From NCBI GenBank assembly GCA_028551475.1, contig CM052359.1:5581583-5645582 (forward strand): a DNA stretch of 64,000 bases. Direction: 5' to 3'. A program made the position numbers and the translations under genes. Each line of letters begins with the position of its first letter. Within the stretch, counting starts at the first letter, position 1. This document shows, piece by piece, positions 46,850-59,700 of the stretch. Under the pieces are notes generated by a model. The model was not told the DNA's origin. It was given only the letters and a program-made list of their open reading frames with translations, and searched no databases. Source of the DNA: Casuarina equisetifolia (taxonomy: Eukaryota; Streptophyta; Magnoliopsida; Fagales; Casuarinaceae).

Positions 46850-48940
46850 CAGTCACTTCTCCTTCATTGGCTCAACTATTTGATAAACCAGAAGCTTGGT
46901 TGTTTCAGAAGAATATATTTCAAGCATTTATAAGTTTTGGGTGTGGAGCTTGCCAGAGCAGCAGGGTCAGCGGAAGAGGAAGGTATATCAGTTTCCTTTC
47001 TCGAGCCCTCAGAATAGGGAGCTAACCATCAATTTAAAACATTCCTCACGATTTGCCTGTGTTGTAACTGAGCTATATTTGTAATTAGATAAAACCTCTC
47101 ATTTCTAAGATTGGTATTTGCAACTACCTGATTTTTCTAACTGCTTTGAGTTTGGGAAATGCATTTTTCTATGTACTGGTAGTAAAGGTGTTATACTTAC
47201 ATCTTTCTCTACTTGTAAATTATATATATGCCCTTGGTGGGTCTTGAGCACAAGACTTGAGGAAGAGCCTTTTGAGGCAGAACTTGTTGGCATTATGGTT
47301 TCATTCCATTTCGTTTAACAGAATTTCCAAGTTCAGCTTCTGCCACTTTTTGGAGTACGATGCAATTAGAAAAACTCGCCAGTCCTTGAACTTTATCCGC
47401 TAAATACCAAGCTGTATGAGGCACAAAGTTAGTTCGAGTTGCCCCATCTAACGGCAGTATCTATCTAGATCATGTCCAGGACAAGCCACGAGCAATTAAG
47501 CTTTCCACAAAAATTCATAGCAAATACTTCCGGCCCAAACACATGGTTTAAACTTCTGGGTTAAACTACTGTGCTACTGTGCCATTACTTGTCTTATAGA
47601 TGGTTTGGAGTGTTTATTTCCCTCGTATGGTAATCATTTTGCCTTTACATGTTTTTGATGTCAGATTAGACTAAGGTCATGTTTACTTTTGACTTCTTCC
47701 ATGCACGTATCATCCCTAGAAAGGATATTACTCCAGTCGCAGTTAACTACCAGAAGCAGCAACTACTCCAGAAAGTAAACGGGGAAAGAGGAAACTGAAG
47801 ATGCCTCAACCAGGCTTTCTATCTTTTAGCAGTAGAAGATCAGTCAGGTCCTTTTTCAGCTTTCTGCCTTTCCAAATGAGAAGCGGCATCTTTTCTTTTG
47901 ATAGATTCCCTGGTCACTAAAGCCCCAGTTAGCTGTAGTGGAAATCACCAATATTTTTCTTCAAAAGCTAGCGGGGATCAAGTTTCCTGTGCATAAACAC
48001 TTTTAGCTTCCTTTATAACTGGCTAGCAATATGGATGGTATCCCCCCAGTTCCTCCCACAATTCACCCACCCATCTACCCCCTACCCCGACAAACACAAA
48101 TCGAAAGAGAGAAGAAAAAACAATGAAAGAAAGAAAGCACCTAGGGATCCACATCTTTTGGAACTAAAGCTAGGTTATCCTGTTCCCTATGACAGTTCTT
48201 GAATTTTTAGCCTCCAAGGGCTGTACTTAAGAAGCTTTTATATTAAAAGCTCTTTGCATCTTTCCTTTCAAGAATTACCAGGGGGGAGAAACATACAACT
48301 ATACAGAGTCTGGTGTTAAAGTGGTTTTGCAGGCCAAACTTGCTTGCTTAGCAGCTACCAGATTTAGTGTATGGCTGCTCATAGGTGGTAATTGTGCTTC
48401 TGAATTAGTTAATTTTTATGAGCAATCGATTCTACAGTATGAGTTTTACTTTGAGATATATTAATCTCGTGGCCAACTGATTGCAATAAGTCACCATCTT
48501 ATTGCTTTTCTGATGCGTAAAACTTTATTGAACTAATAAAGCAGATGCTGTACGGAATCAGGAGTTTAGCCTCTTTTTCTATTTTACTTTCAGTTGAAAC
48601 ATGTTCAAATCCATCATGAAGGAGAAAAGAAAAAAGAAGACAAGCCTCGATGAAAGATGCTTAGCCGAAATCTCATGTATATTGAACTAAATCTGACGCA
48701 GAGATCAAAATCACACAAATAGAGGAAGAAATCTAGCTAAACATGTCAGTTCAGTCGGACAAAAAGGAGTTGTTTCTTTTCCTTCACCCTTTTGCATAAC
48801 TACATAAAAACAGAAGCTTTCAGCCTCAAGATACTGCTGGTAGGCGCGGTCTTGCAGTTTTACCACCTTATCTAATCATCTCGAGTCTCGGTTGGTGTGC
48901 CTCTAAGCAAACGCTAGTTTTTATTTCCTTTTCAACTCTC
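46850..48940. other. 3' flank of the PBL-type kinase and intergenic
   Basis: The first few hundred bases are presumably its 3' UTR. No other gene is recognisable. Confidence 0.5.
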
Positions 48941-48948
48941 TTTTTCTC

Positions 48949-49074
48949 TCATACTGCAGTTGGGGCCATGAAAATATCTTCTAAGAAGTGTGCAGGCTGC
49001 CTAGGTTTCAGCTCCTCTATATTGTCGCTGCCATCGATCCCTTTACGTGGGCTCATGGAAGTAGTATTTGACAT
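48949..49074 (-). other. Unassigned 41-residue frame, possible terminal exon
   Basis: Reads MSNTTSMSPRKGIDGSDNIE then ELKPRQPAHFLEDIFMAPTA and Val before TGA. The composition looks protein-like (charged, no low complexity). It lies downstream of, and on the same strand as, the ubiquitin-fold gene at 50.5-51.3 kb, so it could be a late exon, but I could not connect them. Confidence 0.2.
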
Positions 49075-49204
49075 TTCCCCCGCAGATCAGCCTTACTTCT
49101 GCTGTCCATTATGGCACCCATACATATAAGACATTGCGAAAAATTATAGAAAATGGTTCATCTACAATTTAAACATATTTGTGTTCTTAATAAAACATAG
49201 ATAT

Positions 49205-49330
49205 GTGGTACTTACCCAACTGGCTTAGTAATAAATTAATATGGATTTCAACCATAAAATTTACAGTTTAATATTTTGTGTATGAATTAAATGCGTACAT
49301 TATAATATTAAAAATATAATTTTAAAAAAT
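49205..49330 (+). repeat. SINE-like repeat, copy 2
   Basis: Shares GGCTTAGTAATAA, GGATTTCAACCATAAAATTT and a tail rich in ATAATATTAAAAATATAA with the copy near 50.4 kb. Confidence 0.55.
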
Positions 49331-50364
49331 ATATCTAGATATGTGTGTAAACATGTGTATGAGAAGCAACCCAATTGCTGATGAAGTAATTCTCTCAAAA
49401 CAAAGTCAATTCACTAGAAAAAGCAAGCGATTCAACGAGATCAATCAACCCTACCTCTATAAATCTTCTGGAATTATTGTGTCCACCATTTCCAAACACA
49501 TGCTGTTGAGATGCACACTTTGTTGCTTTATCGGTTTCTCTTCCTCAACATAGCTGATCGAAAGATGCCGGACAAAACATAGCTGTAGGGTTCAGAAAAA
49601 GGATTACTAGCCACTCTTTTTGAGCAAGCATCTGAGGGGCCAACAGCTGAAGAAAAAGAAGTTTGCAGACATTGGACCACGATCCTGTAGTTATGCACAT
49701 GCACACTCAAATGCTCAAAAGTGCTGATATTTTGCCATTTTCTGCTGCATTTTGATTGCATCCAGTACACATCTCAGCAAAACAACTTCAATCTAACAAA
49801 GGACTCCCCTAGGATCTCCTTCACCCAAAGGACAGGAAGCAACTACGTCCTCCATATGACCTCTACCATTAACAAGTACAAAAAGATGATTTCCTCTTTC
49901 ATAGGTTTCATTTATAAACGTTAAATAGGTGACAGTCCTCAAGCAGGGAAGCTGTGGTCGGGATTTGTGCATAAAAACTAAAAGCAGTAGGCAATCGTTC
50001 AAGATCTTCGACAAGAAAAAGGTTCAGCTCATCTTTTCAAATAGTCCCTGGAACATATGGCCTTTAGCGTACAACTTCCTAGCATAGTCCACGTACTAAA
50101 ATTATCATGTCATCTGTTTTCTGACTTTCTGACGTGTACATGAAATATTGCTCTTGAAAAGGGTATCATAGATCCCTCTGTTGTAACATTCTTAAAATCA
50201 AAAGTGCTTTCTTATTAAAAATGTCAGAATTATGTAGTAAAAGACAATCAATTAAAGTGTAGCTTTGACTGATATAACCAACTTTGTTTTATTAGAAATA
50301 TGTAGTTCTTCATGCCAATTTGAGATTGCATTGAAGAGATAGTAATATTTCATTCTTAATACTA

Positions 50365-50482
50365 GTTAAGTGTAATGGTGAGTTAATAGGGACTTCAATC
50401 ATAAAATTTGAGATTCAATACCTTATGTGTGTAAGCTGGGGTGTATGTGCTATAATATTTAAAATAAAAAATATAAATAATT
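50365..50482 (+). repeat. SINE-like repeat, copy 3, inside the ubiquitin-fold gene
   Basis: Contains GTTAATAGGGACTTCAATC, ATAAAATTTGAGATTCAATA and the tail ATAATATTTAAAATAAAA. Its tail ends about 12 bases from the last clear coding exon of the gene on the other strand. Confidence 0.6.
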
Positions 50483-50493
50483 ATGTAGAAGAC

Positions 50494-51286
50494 CTGATCC
50501 TCATCCTTGATTCCAAACATTCGGACGAGTGCTTTGTCATCAACTAGCTTTTGACCTTTGTAGGACAAGCAAAAGTAACCCCACACAAGAGACCTACACA
50601 TAAATGGTAAATTTAGGAATTTAACAACATAGATTTTAACCCAATTACCACGCAGTAAACAGAAGAATCAAATCAAGGGGTCTAGAAACATATTTGTTTT
50701 AGGACACTAATACTGACTAACCCTCCCCAACCAATGCAATTATTCATATACATGCAACATCAGATAGAACACAGCAAAAACCTTTGCTAGTTGGCCAAGG
50801 CTCCATAATTTGTTCTAGAAAGTAATTCAAGGCTAAGTGAATAATTCAACGATCAGGCCTGTCCCATACCATGAAATATCGGTGTCCCTTTCGCTTGGTA
50901 ACTGACTGAAAACCTCCTCGACGGCCTCTTTCAGTTCTGCAACTGTTGCCGTCCTTGAGACTTCCACCTCTGCTTGACATTGACAACACGTCAATCGTAT
51001 TCATATTCAATTAAGAATCGTATGTACATGCTGAGATAAACACATATTTCGAAAACTAACACACAAGCAACCCTGCATTCGAAGGAATAGGTAGGTGCCT
51101 ACGGGCCTACGCGCATTCATATTTGCATAGTTCGTACAGATGCATACAACGGGATAGAATGAACATTTTACCAAAGCAGGAGCCGTCCAACTTGAGAACA
51201 GAGAGCCTGAGGGGCTGCCGAGGCAGCCTTGTGTACCCTAAATTCTTCCAACTGCTCATCAGAGAGACGCCGAGCCACGAAGACAT
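50494..51286 (-). CDS. Ubiquitin-fold protein of the U11/U12 snRNP 25 kDa-like family (3' end unresolved)
   Basis: Three clear exons, 51286-51172, 50969-50870 and 50593-50494, give 105 residues with continuous frame and GT/AG ends. The reading YTRLPRQPLRLSVLKLDGS, then TATVAELKEAVEEVFSQLPS, DTDISWSLVWGYFCLSYKGQ and KLVDDKALVRMFGIKDEDQ matches the ubiquitin-like domain that plant genomes label U11/U12 snRNP 25 kDa-like. The classic protein belongs to the minor (U12) spliceosome; many plant paralogs of this shorter form have untested roles. Relatives continue after DQ with a few more beta-strand residues. Here the donor is an unusual GTCTTC, and a SINE-like repeat follows. A candidate last exon is 50150-50079 (QYFMYTSESQ to TAG), which I consider tentative. 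The first in-frame ATG was taken as the start. Confidence 0.75.
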
Positions 51287-51949
51287 GGTTTTGGCATGTG
51301 CAGCCCCATTCCCGGAGTATTTGACTGTAAAAGCCTGACAATTCTTTGTACCTTAAGGAAACCTCGATGGCATTATTCGTAAAATATTTTCTGGGTTTTC
51401 ATTTGAGAGCTTTGCATATGGAAGAGGAGTCAAGACCAGGCTCCTTTGGTGGGGGTTAGGTCAAAGAGTCCGAGAGATGGAAATAAAGCTTATATCTTTC
51501 TGCTAACGCCAATTGGCTGGGCTTTGAAGACGGAGACGGTTAAAGGTTTCTTGACGTTCAAAACGCACATGATTTCTAGATTTACTTCATTTAACTTCCT
51601 GCTGTGAACAGATGGAAATTGCTGGTTCCCTCTCCTTTTTTGTGTAAAATATTTTACGCCGTAGAATTTCTTGGCCAACTTTTCACCGCGTTTTAATCTA
51701 CATGAGCTTTGATATATTCTAATGCACGTATTGACAAAATCTACATGATATCTATATAATTCCGATGTGGGAACACTAGATTCTTCTTGGGTGTTCTATT
51801 TTTTAATCCACCGTTTCCTCTCTTTATTATTTAGTTATTTCTATGCGTACGACCATAATCCACACCTAAACAACCACAAGTGTAGGGAATAAATATTTAT
51901 GTAGATATGTAAAAAGAGAGAGAAAGCCAACTAAAAATATACACTTATA

Positions 51950-52050
51950 CAACAAAGCAACTAGTGGGGATCCCAACCATGAGGTTTGGGGTTCAACGCC
52001 TTATGTATATAAATTTGGATGTATTAGTTTTAATAAAACAAATTAAAAAG
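51950..52050 (+). repeat. SINE-like repeat, copy 4
   Basis: Contains CAACTAGTGGGGATCCCAAC and, after CATGAGGTTTGG, a good B-box-like GGTTCAACGCC, then TTATGTATATAAATTTGGAT. This copy has the clearest Pol III box B. Confidence 0.6.
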
Positions 52051-52540
52051 AAGTTATGACAAGACAATCTCCACTCGTTTGCACAACATATTAAATCAAA
52101 TAAAGGTAGATCTTAGCAGATTATTGGATGCCTTAGGAAATGAAGAATCTAATCTTGCTTTCCTGGTGCTATTTTGGCTTCATTATATCTGTTTTCGTTA
52201 GTGATTTGGGGACAACTAGTATTAGGGATGGAAATAGTACAACCAATTATGGCATAAGATTAGAAGCAGCACGTTTTCATCAAATCCAAATGATGATCCT
52301 ACACTTTTTACCTTATGATGACCCCATTACATTGGCTGTCCTTGGAATGTTATGCTGGTCAATGAAATGCTTTTATTCAGGTGGTGGATAAAAGTTTTGA
52401 ACACTCCTTAACTACAAATTGCATAAAAGAATTAAACACACTTTACAGAATGAGTGTTCAATTTAAGAGGCATGACATGCCAAATCCCCAATCCCAAATC
52501 TCAGCCATTCAACAAGAATTTGAAACCCATTACATGGGGA

Positions 52541-52562
52541 AGAGAGAGAGAGAGAGAGAGAG
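52541..52562. repeat. (GA)n microsatellite
   Basis: Eleven GA units. Confidence 0.9.
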
Positions 52563-53011
52563 ATTTCCTGTTGGAAATTGCATATATGCAGGGAACCATA
52601 CTTGTGTCTTTAGAACAGAAACAGTTGGAACCAGAAAAAAAAAAAAGAAAAAGAAAAAAAGAAGTAATATATTCGATAAGAAAATGACAGGTATAAGATG
52701 AAACTACTAGTAAATAATATAATATATGTTAAAGTGAGACCTCGAAAGTAACTGCTATAACAAGACAAGTCTAACACATTAATCTACAATCTACATACAT
52801 TAGCATACATATCAAACTTGCTTCTAAGAAATATAAGGGACAATCTAAGTCATGTCTTTGGCTGATCATTTATGTCAGAACATGCAGTATGTAAGAAATA
52901 GAACACCAGTTGAATCAAGTCACTTAATGTAAGACGTGCAGTATGCAAGAAGTAGAATCAAATATCAGTTGAAGACGCTTTCAGAAGAACCTGTGGTGAG
53001 AGAGAAAGCAG

Positions 53012-53135
53012 TGGGGGAAGTCATAGTGAAAGTGATATTGGCGCGGCTCAATCAGATACCTTTTACGATTTCCACACGTAAACCGCCATCAGATTGAACC
53101 TCACCAACATCGCTATCTTTGCTTCCCCAGCATCC
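53012..53135 (-). ncRNA. MIR171: MIR171 precursor
   Basis: On the minus strand the 3' arm at 53054-53034 starts TGATTGAGCC and ends GCGCCAATATC, matching the miR171a-type 21-mer. The 5' arm at 53112-53092 starts CGATGTTGGTG and ends AGGTTCAATC, a known type of miR171 star. The arms pair along their length, and the stem extends with GGGGAAG at about 53126-53120 against CTTCCCC near 53020-53013. The loop is about 37 nt. The miRNA directs cleavage of mRNAs for HAM/SCL6-type GRAS transcription factors, which act in shoot-meristem maintenance and chlorophyll control. A TATA box lies about 400 bases upstream of the mature sequence. An open frame that overlaps this region (53063-53338, minus) looks like a by-product of the hairpin leader. 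Confidence 0.95.
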
Positions 53136-53448
53136 ATTAACTTCTCTTTTATGAGAAAAGCATCAAGTAAAAGTCCTCCCACTACGACTGATACAGGAAT
53201 ACGCATACCGACCATCGAACCATGTGGAGAAAAGCGTTTGCAGTGGTCTCCGTAAGGCGTGGAACCAGCAAGGAGAAAAAGAACTTGACTAAAGAACATA
53301 TTTTTGGTCCCTTTTCCACCGATGGAGGACACGATCACAATTTCGTGTGGCCATGGTAGGGGAAAGAGGATGGCCGGTGGACAAGGGAGTTGAAGGTAGA
53401 TTGTGGTGTTGGCACGTAATTAATGGTGAAGTGGGATCCCCAATCATG

Positions 53449-53455
53449 CTATATA
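53449..53455 (-). promoter_or_regulatory. Probable TATA box of the MIR171 primary transcript
   Basis: The minus strand reads GAATATATAGCA, about 310 bases upstream of the hairpin. Inferred from the motif and position. Confidence 0.5.
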
Positions 53456-53459
53456 TTCA

Positions 53460-56400
53460 GCAGCAATTCAGTATCAGTGCATTTGGTTGTAACTCGATTT
53501 TTTAGCTACAAAAGGTTTGCTTCAAAAGTAAACAGGAGGAGCAAAAGAAGGCATGCGAAGTTCTACATTTCAAAACTAGTGGGGTCCAAGAATTTCATTT
53601 GTATTTCCATAAATCAAGCGGGAGATAGGTTTTAAACGCAACTATAGCTAGTATGTGGCTGCTAATACATGAAACAGTACTCAGCAAACAAAGAAAAAAT
53701 GAAGAAAGAAAAACTGGAGACAAACCAAATAAAATTTTTGTTTGGGTTCTGTCAAAGTTCATGGTAAACTGAAAAAAATAGTTGAAGGGCTAGTCGTGAT
53801 CACTACTACATCATTCATTTTGATGTATTGAAGTCTTTGGAACGAAGACCTAAATTAGGGTTCAAAAAAGGAAAAGTTCACGAAGAAGATGAACGTAGGG
53901 GTTAGATCTATGAGACTCAAAGAAAGAATAACTATGATCAATACATGCTAAACGAGAGTAGAAACTATATATTGATGAAACATGCGAGGAAAAGTCTAGT
54001 CAAGAGTGATCTTAATCACAAGAAATGCAGAGACACACACCCACAAAGAAGCCGGGGAAGAGGGAGGGAAAGGAAAGAGAGAGAGGAAAGGCGAGAGTGG
54101 AGTGAGGAGCGAAGGGGTGGAGGGGCAGAGAATGTATACTGGTAGGTTGTGCCTCGGGATGGGAAGGTGAAGAAGGTGAGTGGAATGATGTCAAGGGGGA
54201 GCATCACTTACTTTAGGGTTTGTCATGCTTAGTTTGTACTCAATAAAATCAAACTCCACCTCCTTGCGCATGCACCTGAAATATTCTCCACCAGAAAACC
54301 CAAACTACTCCTTTTGATTGTACCTCTACCTTTTTCAATTGTTTTTTTCACCCGCACCTTTTTCTGTCATGCTTGCATCTCATTATATTTATGTCACACA
54401 GAATAAGATAGTTGGCTTATATTTACTCCGATACAAAAACAGGTTGGTTACTCAACACGGCTTGTTCAAAACTGTTCTGCGACCAACAAGTAGTAGGTTT
54501 TGAGCGGATAATATACAAGGTTATCGGGCTTGAAAACAAATACCTTCTAAGAACCAAGACCTAGAAGAGGATGGCCAAATGTATGCGTTTGTATTGATGG
54601 GGAGAGAGGGAGAGGGAGAAGAATCTTGGAAACAGGAGTGCAGAATGTCAGCGAAGGGATTGTGTCTAGAAAGAAGTTTCGGAATGGAAGGGGCACGTAC
54701 AAAGTTGCTAGCTTTTAGACACACACATTTGAGCACTAAGCAAATAGGCAAAATAGCCAACAACCAAAAGCGCGGACACCGGCGCTAAAGGAGCCCTGCC
54801 TTGGGCCTGCATTAGGGGACACTCTCCTTGGGTTTTGCTTATTCTTTTTCCCTCACCTCCCTCTTCTTCCTTTTATTTCTCTCTGAAGATTTTTGGGAAC
54901 TGCAAAAGATCCTTTTAACTAAAGACCAGGTTTTGTTCAAACAGCCTACCCTCTCTCTCTCATAATTTGAGGCGATAAGTTAGCGTGCCCACTACCCAAA
55001 CAGCCTCCCCACGCCTTGAACCATTGCACTTCTTATTCATCTTTCTACACCAGATCCTAGGATTTCCTCTCTCAACTTGGGTTTCTTTTTTCTTGGACTG
55101 CACTGAGAAGGTCAAAAGCTACCTCTGCTTCTTTGCCTTTCTCTGCTGCTTTAACTCTATTCTTTTTTGTTTTCGGTCCCATGTGTGTTTGTTGATGCAG
55201 ATACATGCAAAGTGGTAATTGATTTCCAAGGTCAGGCCGCAGGACTCTCAGACTATTTGATTAAATAGATGGGCATAAAGACTGCCCTGTTCTGCTCACA
55301 ACTCAAATTTTTCTTAAAGCTTAGCGGGGCCACGTTGCCCCTTTTTAATCAAAACAAGCAAACAGACTTTCTTCCGGATATTGATACTCCACAGAATGTT
55401 TGATTCACTTTATTGAGCTCCTCCTTTGTTTAATTTGATTGGATATTGTGGTTATTGCTGTTGACTCCACTTTTCTTCTAGAGTTCAGGTTTCTGTCTTC
55501 TTTAACTAATTTGAAGTTTCTTGAGCATTCTCTAGAGAAGATTTCGGCACCCTTTTGGAAATTTGGATTCGTGGGGTGCACCAATATCTCTCCGTTACAC
55601 TAACTTTGGCATGAATTGGGGAGGAGAAGAAGCAGAATATCTCAACTTTTCAAGTTATTGCAATGTGGGGGTTGATGGGTATGTTTCAATTTTGCATGGC
55701 AATTAGGCCGAAGTCAGTTGTCAGCTTGTGGAGACAAGAAAGACATCTCTTTCTTCACAAACGTCGTTTGCTATGTCTCTCTCTGTCTCTCTCTGTCTCT
55801 GTCTCTCTCTCTTTTCCTTTATATTATGCCCTGTGTCTTTTACGCATCAGACTTCTCTGATCACACATGCAGCCTGCCAGGCTTACTGCTTTCTTCCTAG
55901 AACTCCCCAACGAGTTTTCTCAGCAATAAGCGGGTGAAAAAACAACCCATTAATGGCGGACCAGAAAAGAACCCACGAGACCAAAATTGGGACTGTGTTT
56001 CACCTATTTTCCGGACATAAGCTCACCTGAACCGTCCCATGTGACCACGCAGAACTTTAACTTCCCAAAACTTTAACATTTCAACAAACTCCGCATACAG
56101 AAGAAAATCATGATGCTTGGACGTTAGGGAGGGCGATTACGACCCCAGAAAGATGCACTAACCTCGCGTTTGGGTGAAGGGAAACTGACAAATCAATTAG
56201 GATGGACATATAATTGTCCCAAGCTGTAATGGAAAAGAAGAGCCTAATCATGCATCTTCATTCATACCATATCATGCATTTCAGGTCCCATTCATTTCGC
56301 ACTACCCATTACAGGCATGTCCATAATAATAGCGTTAGTATCTTTTCTTCAGATCTCATGTCCAATCAAATAATGGCTTAATATCATTGCCAACAACAAA

Positions 56401-56720
56401 ATCGCTTCGCATCTAGGCCTCACAAGATGGCACATCGTCCGAAATCATTCATTTGCTACAACGTTTAGATTTTATTTTCAGGGGAGTTGGAGATCTAGTA
56501 TTTGAAATGCTTAAGAGACTCAGCGAGACTATTTCATCACCAGGGCCAACTTTAAGAGGAAAACCCTTAATGCAAAGAGAAAATTCTCTGTGTTTCAAGG
56601 TGCTCTATGACAACCTGTAGTGGCAAGATCAAAATAAATGACAGCCAAGAGCAGCAAGATTGAGCCATTGGCGCCATTTGTCCTCTAAGAAAAGGAAAAC
56701 TTAAATGTAGCAGCTTAATA
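53460..56720. other. Intergenic, no gene recognised
   Basis: Contains a CT/TCTG-rich tract at 55771-55813. No protein family or known microRNA is visible here. Confidence 0.45.
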
Positions 56721-56723
56721 TAC

Positions 56724-59700
56724 TCATTTTCCTAGGATTTTACAATAGGCGTATAAACAGGACCCAAGAAACCCAAGTGATTGGCCAAGAACATTGAGCT
56801 GGAAGCAAATGTGACAGAGTCATGTTAGAATATAAGATTGAGAATTCCAATGTTTGAAAAACAAAATTTATAAGAGTGTACACCCACCGGATCAAATGGA
56901 AGCCCACCAAACATAAGCCAGCCAAGCCCAGCTGTAAGAAGATCCTACAACAGCACAATTAGGAGTCAAGACAAAAAGGGTCGAGAAGAGCGGTGAAAAG
57001 GGCATAAAACTGACTATACTTATGGGAAGCGCCAGAAGTTTGCAGACCAAGGACTCTACTTACCAGTCCACAAAGGGACTAAGCAAAACCAGCAATTTTG
57101 CTTGCAGACATATCCTAATGTTCAAGTCAACTAAACATATTAATGGTATCGATTACACCAAGCCAAGCTGGCCTTTGAAGAATCAAACTGTTTTGACAGC
57201 TTCAAGACTACGACATCTTGAAATCAAAATGACACCTGATGTAATGTTTCCTATATCTGCTGGGTTTGTATAATAGCTCTTTGGTCTAACTGACATAATC
57301 AGATTCATCCAGCCTGAAGCCTAAAGTAACCCAAGAGGTGGCATGCACTTTATCAACCCAGGAGAGCATGGTCAAACACCAATAGTTGGATAATCAAGAT
57401 ACTTTTTTAGTCTTGACAATTATGCATCTCAATTAAGAAATTGCTGAATTACCTAGATCATGAAGGATAAGATGTCAAAGAAAAGGTTGTCATCATCTAA
57501 GCAGTTTTCTTGTATTCAAGATGAAGCAATCAAATGGAAGCCACAGGCATTTTAGTGGCTCAAAATCAATAGTACCACAGAAATTTTATGGAAAAAGAAC
57601 AACATTATTTTAATCAAATCAAGATTGAAAAAAGCTTCATCTCTGCTCTGTTTGCAGGATTACATGAAACTGGAAACATGCATTGCGCACCTTCAGATTA
57701 CCACAGATTGTCTGTGTTAGAGCTGAATTGAGAGTTGTGTTCAGAAAGACAAAATAATTTATGGAGAAAGCCATAATACAGGAAAGAAGCATCACCGCCT
57801 GCAAAACAGATTGAAATGAGATCAGTGAAACCATTCAACAGCATTATGGCATGTATGGAATGGCACAATGCTAAAAAGCTTGGAGTGTTATCTGATTAAA
57901 GTCTGAAAGAGACAAATGAGGGCATATATAAAAATAAGAAATAAGGCTCTCCTGGAGCCAATATGACTTTTTGCCCTGGAATTAGAGTCTTGATGGACTA
58001 GTTCAGAGGAACTAAGACTATCGACCAGATATTGATGTGTTCTCTCCCATAAAGAAGTTCAACAGAATACAGCCAACATCAGAACTTTCTTTCGTCTGAG
58101 AAATTTAGATCTTAAGCTTATCCGCAGGAGGTGAAAATCTAGAATAAGATGGCAACATCAGAATAACTAAAAGTACACATGTGTCAATATATACGTGCAG
58201 ATATGCTCTGCTGGGAGGTTGGCGTGGAGTAGGCTTTTGGAGATTATGTTGTTCGTGAGAATAAGACTAGAAACAAACTGGTACAGCTAATGTGCTGCTG
58301 TCATTTCTAAACCAACGGTTAAAGACTGGGTTGGTGGTTATGTCAATACTTTTATTTCTGAAAAACTGAACCAGAAGAATTATTAGTCATGACAAAGGAC
58401 TCGGTGGTAAGACTACTTACGAAGAAGCAATTTCCACAGAATGACATGATTGATAAAACCATAAAGCCTCTAAAAGCAAATCATAATCATAACAGAACTA
58501 CCAAAGACAGAGTGAGAGCTCTAACCAGTATCAGAAAAAGTAATGGCATACAGCCATTAAAATGTATGTGCACAACAGTTCATAGTGAATAACAAGCACC
58601 TGAAAGCTAGGGGAGAACAAATGAGGGAAGTTCATGGTCACTTTTAGGTCTCCTCTGGTTAATGTCAAGAACAGCAAGATTGGTCCACATGTTACTCCTA
58701 CAGAAATCAAGCAATTCGATTACAAACAAAGCCCCCAAAAGTAGGATTCATTTTTCCACAAGGGAGATTAAGGTCGTGCTGGTTTTGGTCAGAACCCTCA
58801 TCTTACCATTGCACCACATAAGCCCAAAGGTATTCAGGCCACAGGATTTACCTGAAAATTTGGAGGGTAATTGGCAAATAAAAAGAAGTTCCAAGCCATA
58901 ACATAAATGAGACATGAGAAAAAGTAAGAGAATCCATTACCAATACGAGCTATAGAGGTAAGATATATTGCTGAACAGATGTTTGAAATGAAAACAATGG
59001 TATAGGCAGAGGCATCGAATGACAAGTCCCAAGCTCCAGCAACAAAGGCACCAAGCAAAATTATCCCCACACTGATGGAATCCTTGGATTTATCCGATTA
59101 AGAAAAGAGTAAGCAATATGAATCAAATCATTACATCATCATACATAAAATAACCACATAAGGATACGAGTTTAGTAGATTTTTATTTGGTTATCACTCA
59201 TTGGAATACTTAGAAAATGATAACTCCCCTTGATTGAGAAAGTCAACTTTATGTGTTCCAAGATGGACACAATATAAAGTACACTACAAAAGGACTTGAA
59301 ACCCCAAATAACCCGGAAAAAAAAAAAAAGAGATGCCCAAATAACAAGCCCAATCATGAGGATCATTGTCACCAAACTAGTCAAACATGCTCTTCCTATA
59401 AACTTACAACCCAGTACAACTCAAGCTGATGACTACACGAAGATTGAAGCCCAAAATCAAATTTTGACAAAGTTTCAACAGTATTATGATGAAAAATCAC
59501 TTGGGAGGTGGGAAAGCCATGTAGCAAAGAGAATTTTTTGGAGACACCAAAAAGCCATTTTTAACCCAATGCCCTCATTGGTCAACCCAACTTTTTGGCC
59601 TTCCTCTTGTTATACTTAGGTGAAAAACTAAGAATTGAAGGAAATAATGGTAGAGAAAGTTAGCCTACGCTGAGGTTTCCCACAAGATGAAGAAATTTTT

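Larger units (their letters stand above)
51290..53005. other. Intergenic with SINE-like repeat and microsatellite
   Basis: No gene recognised. SINE-like copy 4 lies at about 51950-52050 and a GA microsatellite near 52.55 kb. The 83-codon frame at 52140 has a hydrophobic start but matches nothing I know. Confidence 0.45.

Noticed and set aside
53063-53338. 91-codon minus frame that looks moderately protein-like
   Set aside because: It covers the 5' arm of MIR171 and its leader on the same strand; a peptide from the primary transcript is possible but unsupported.
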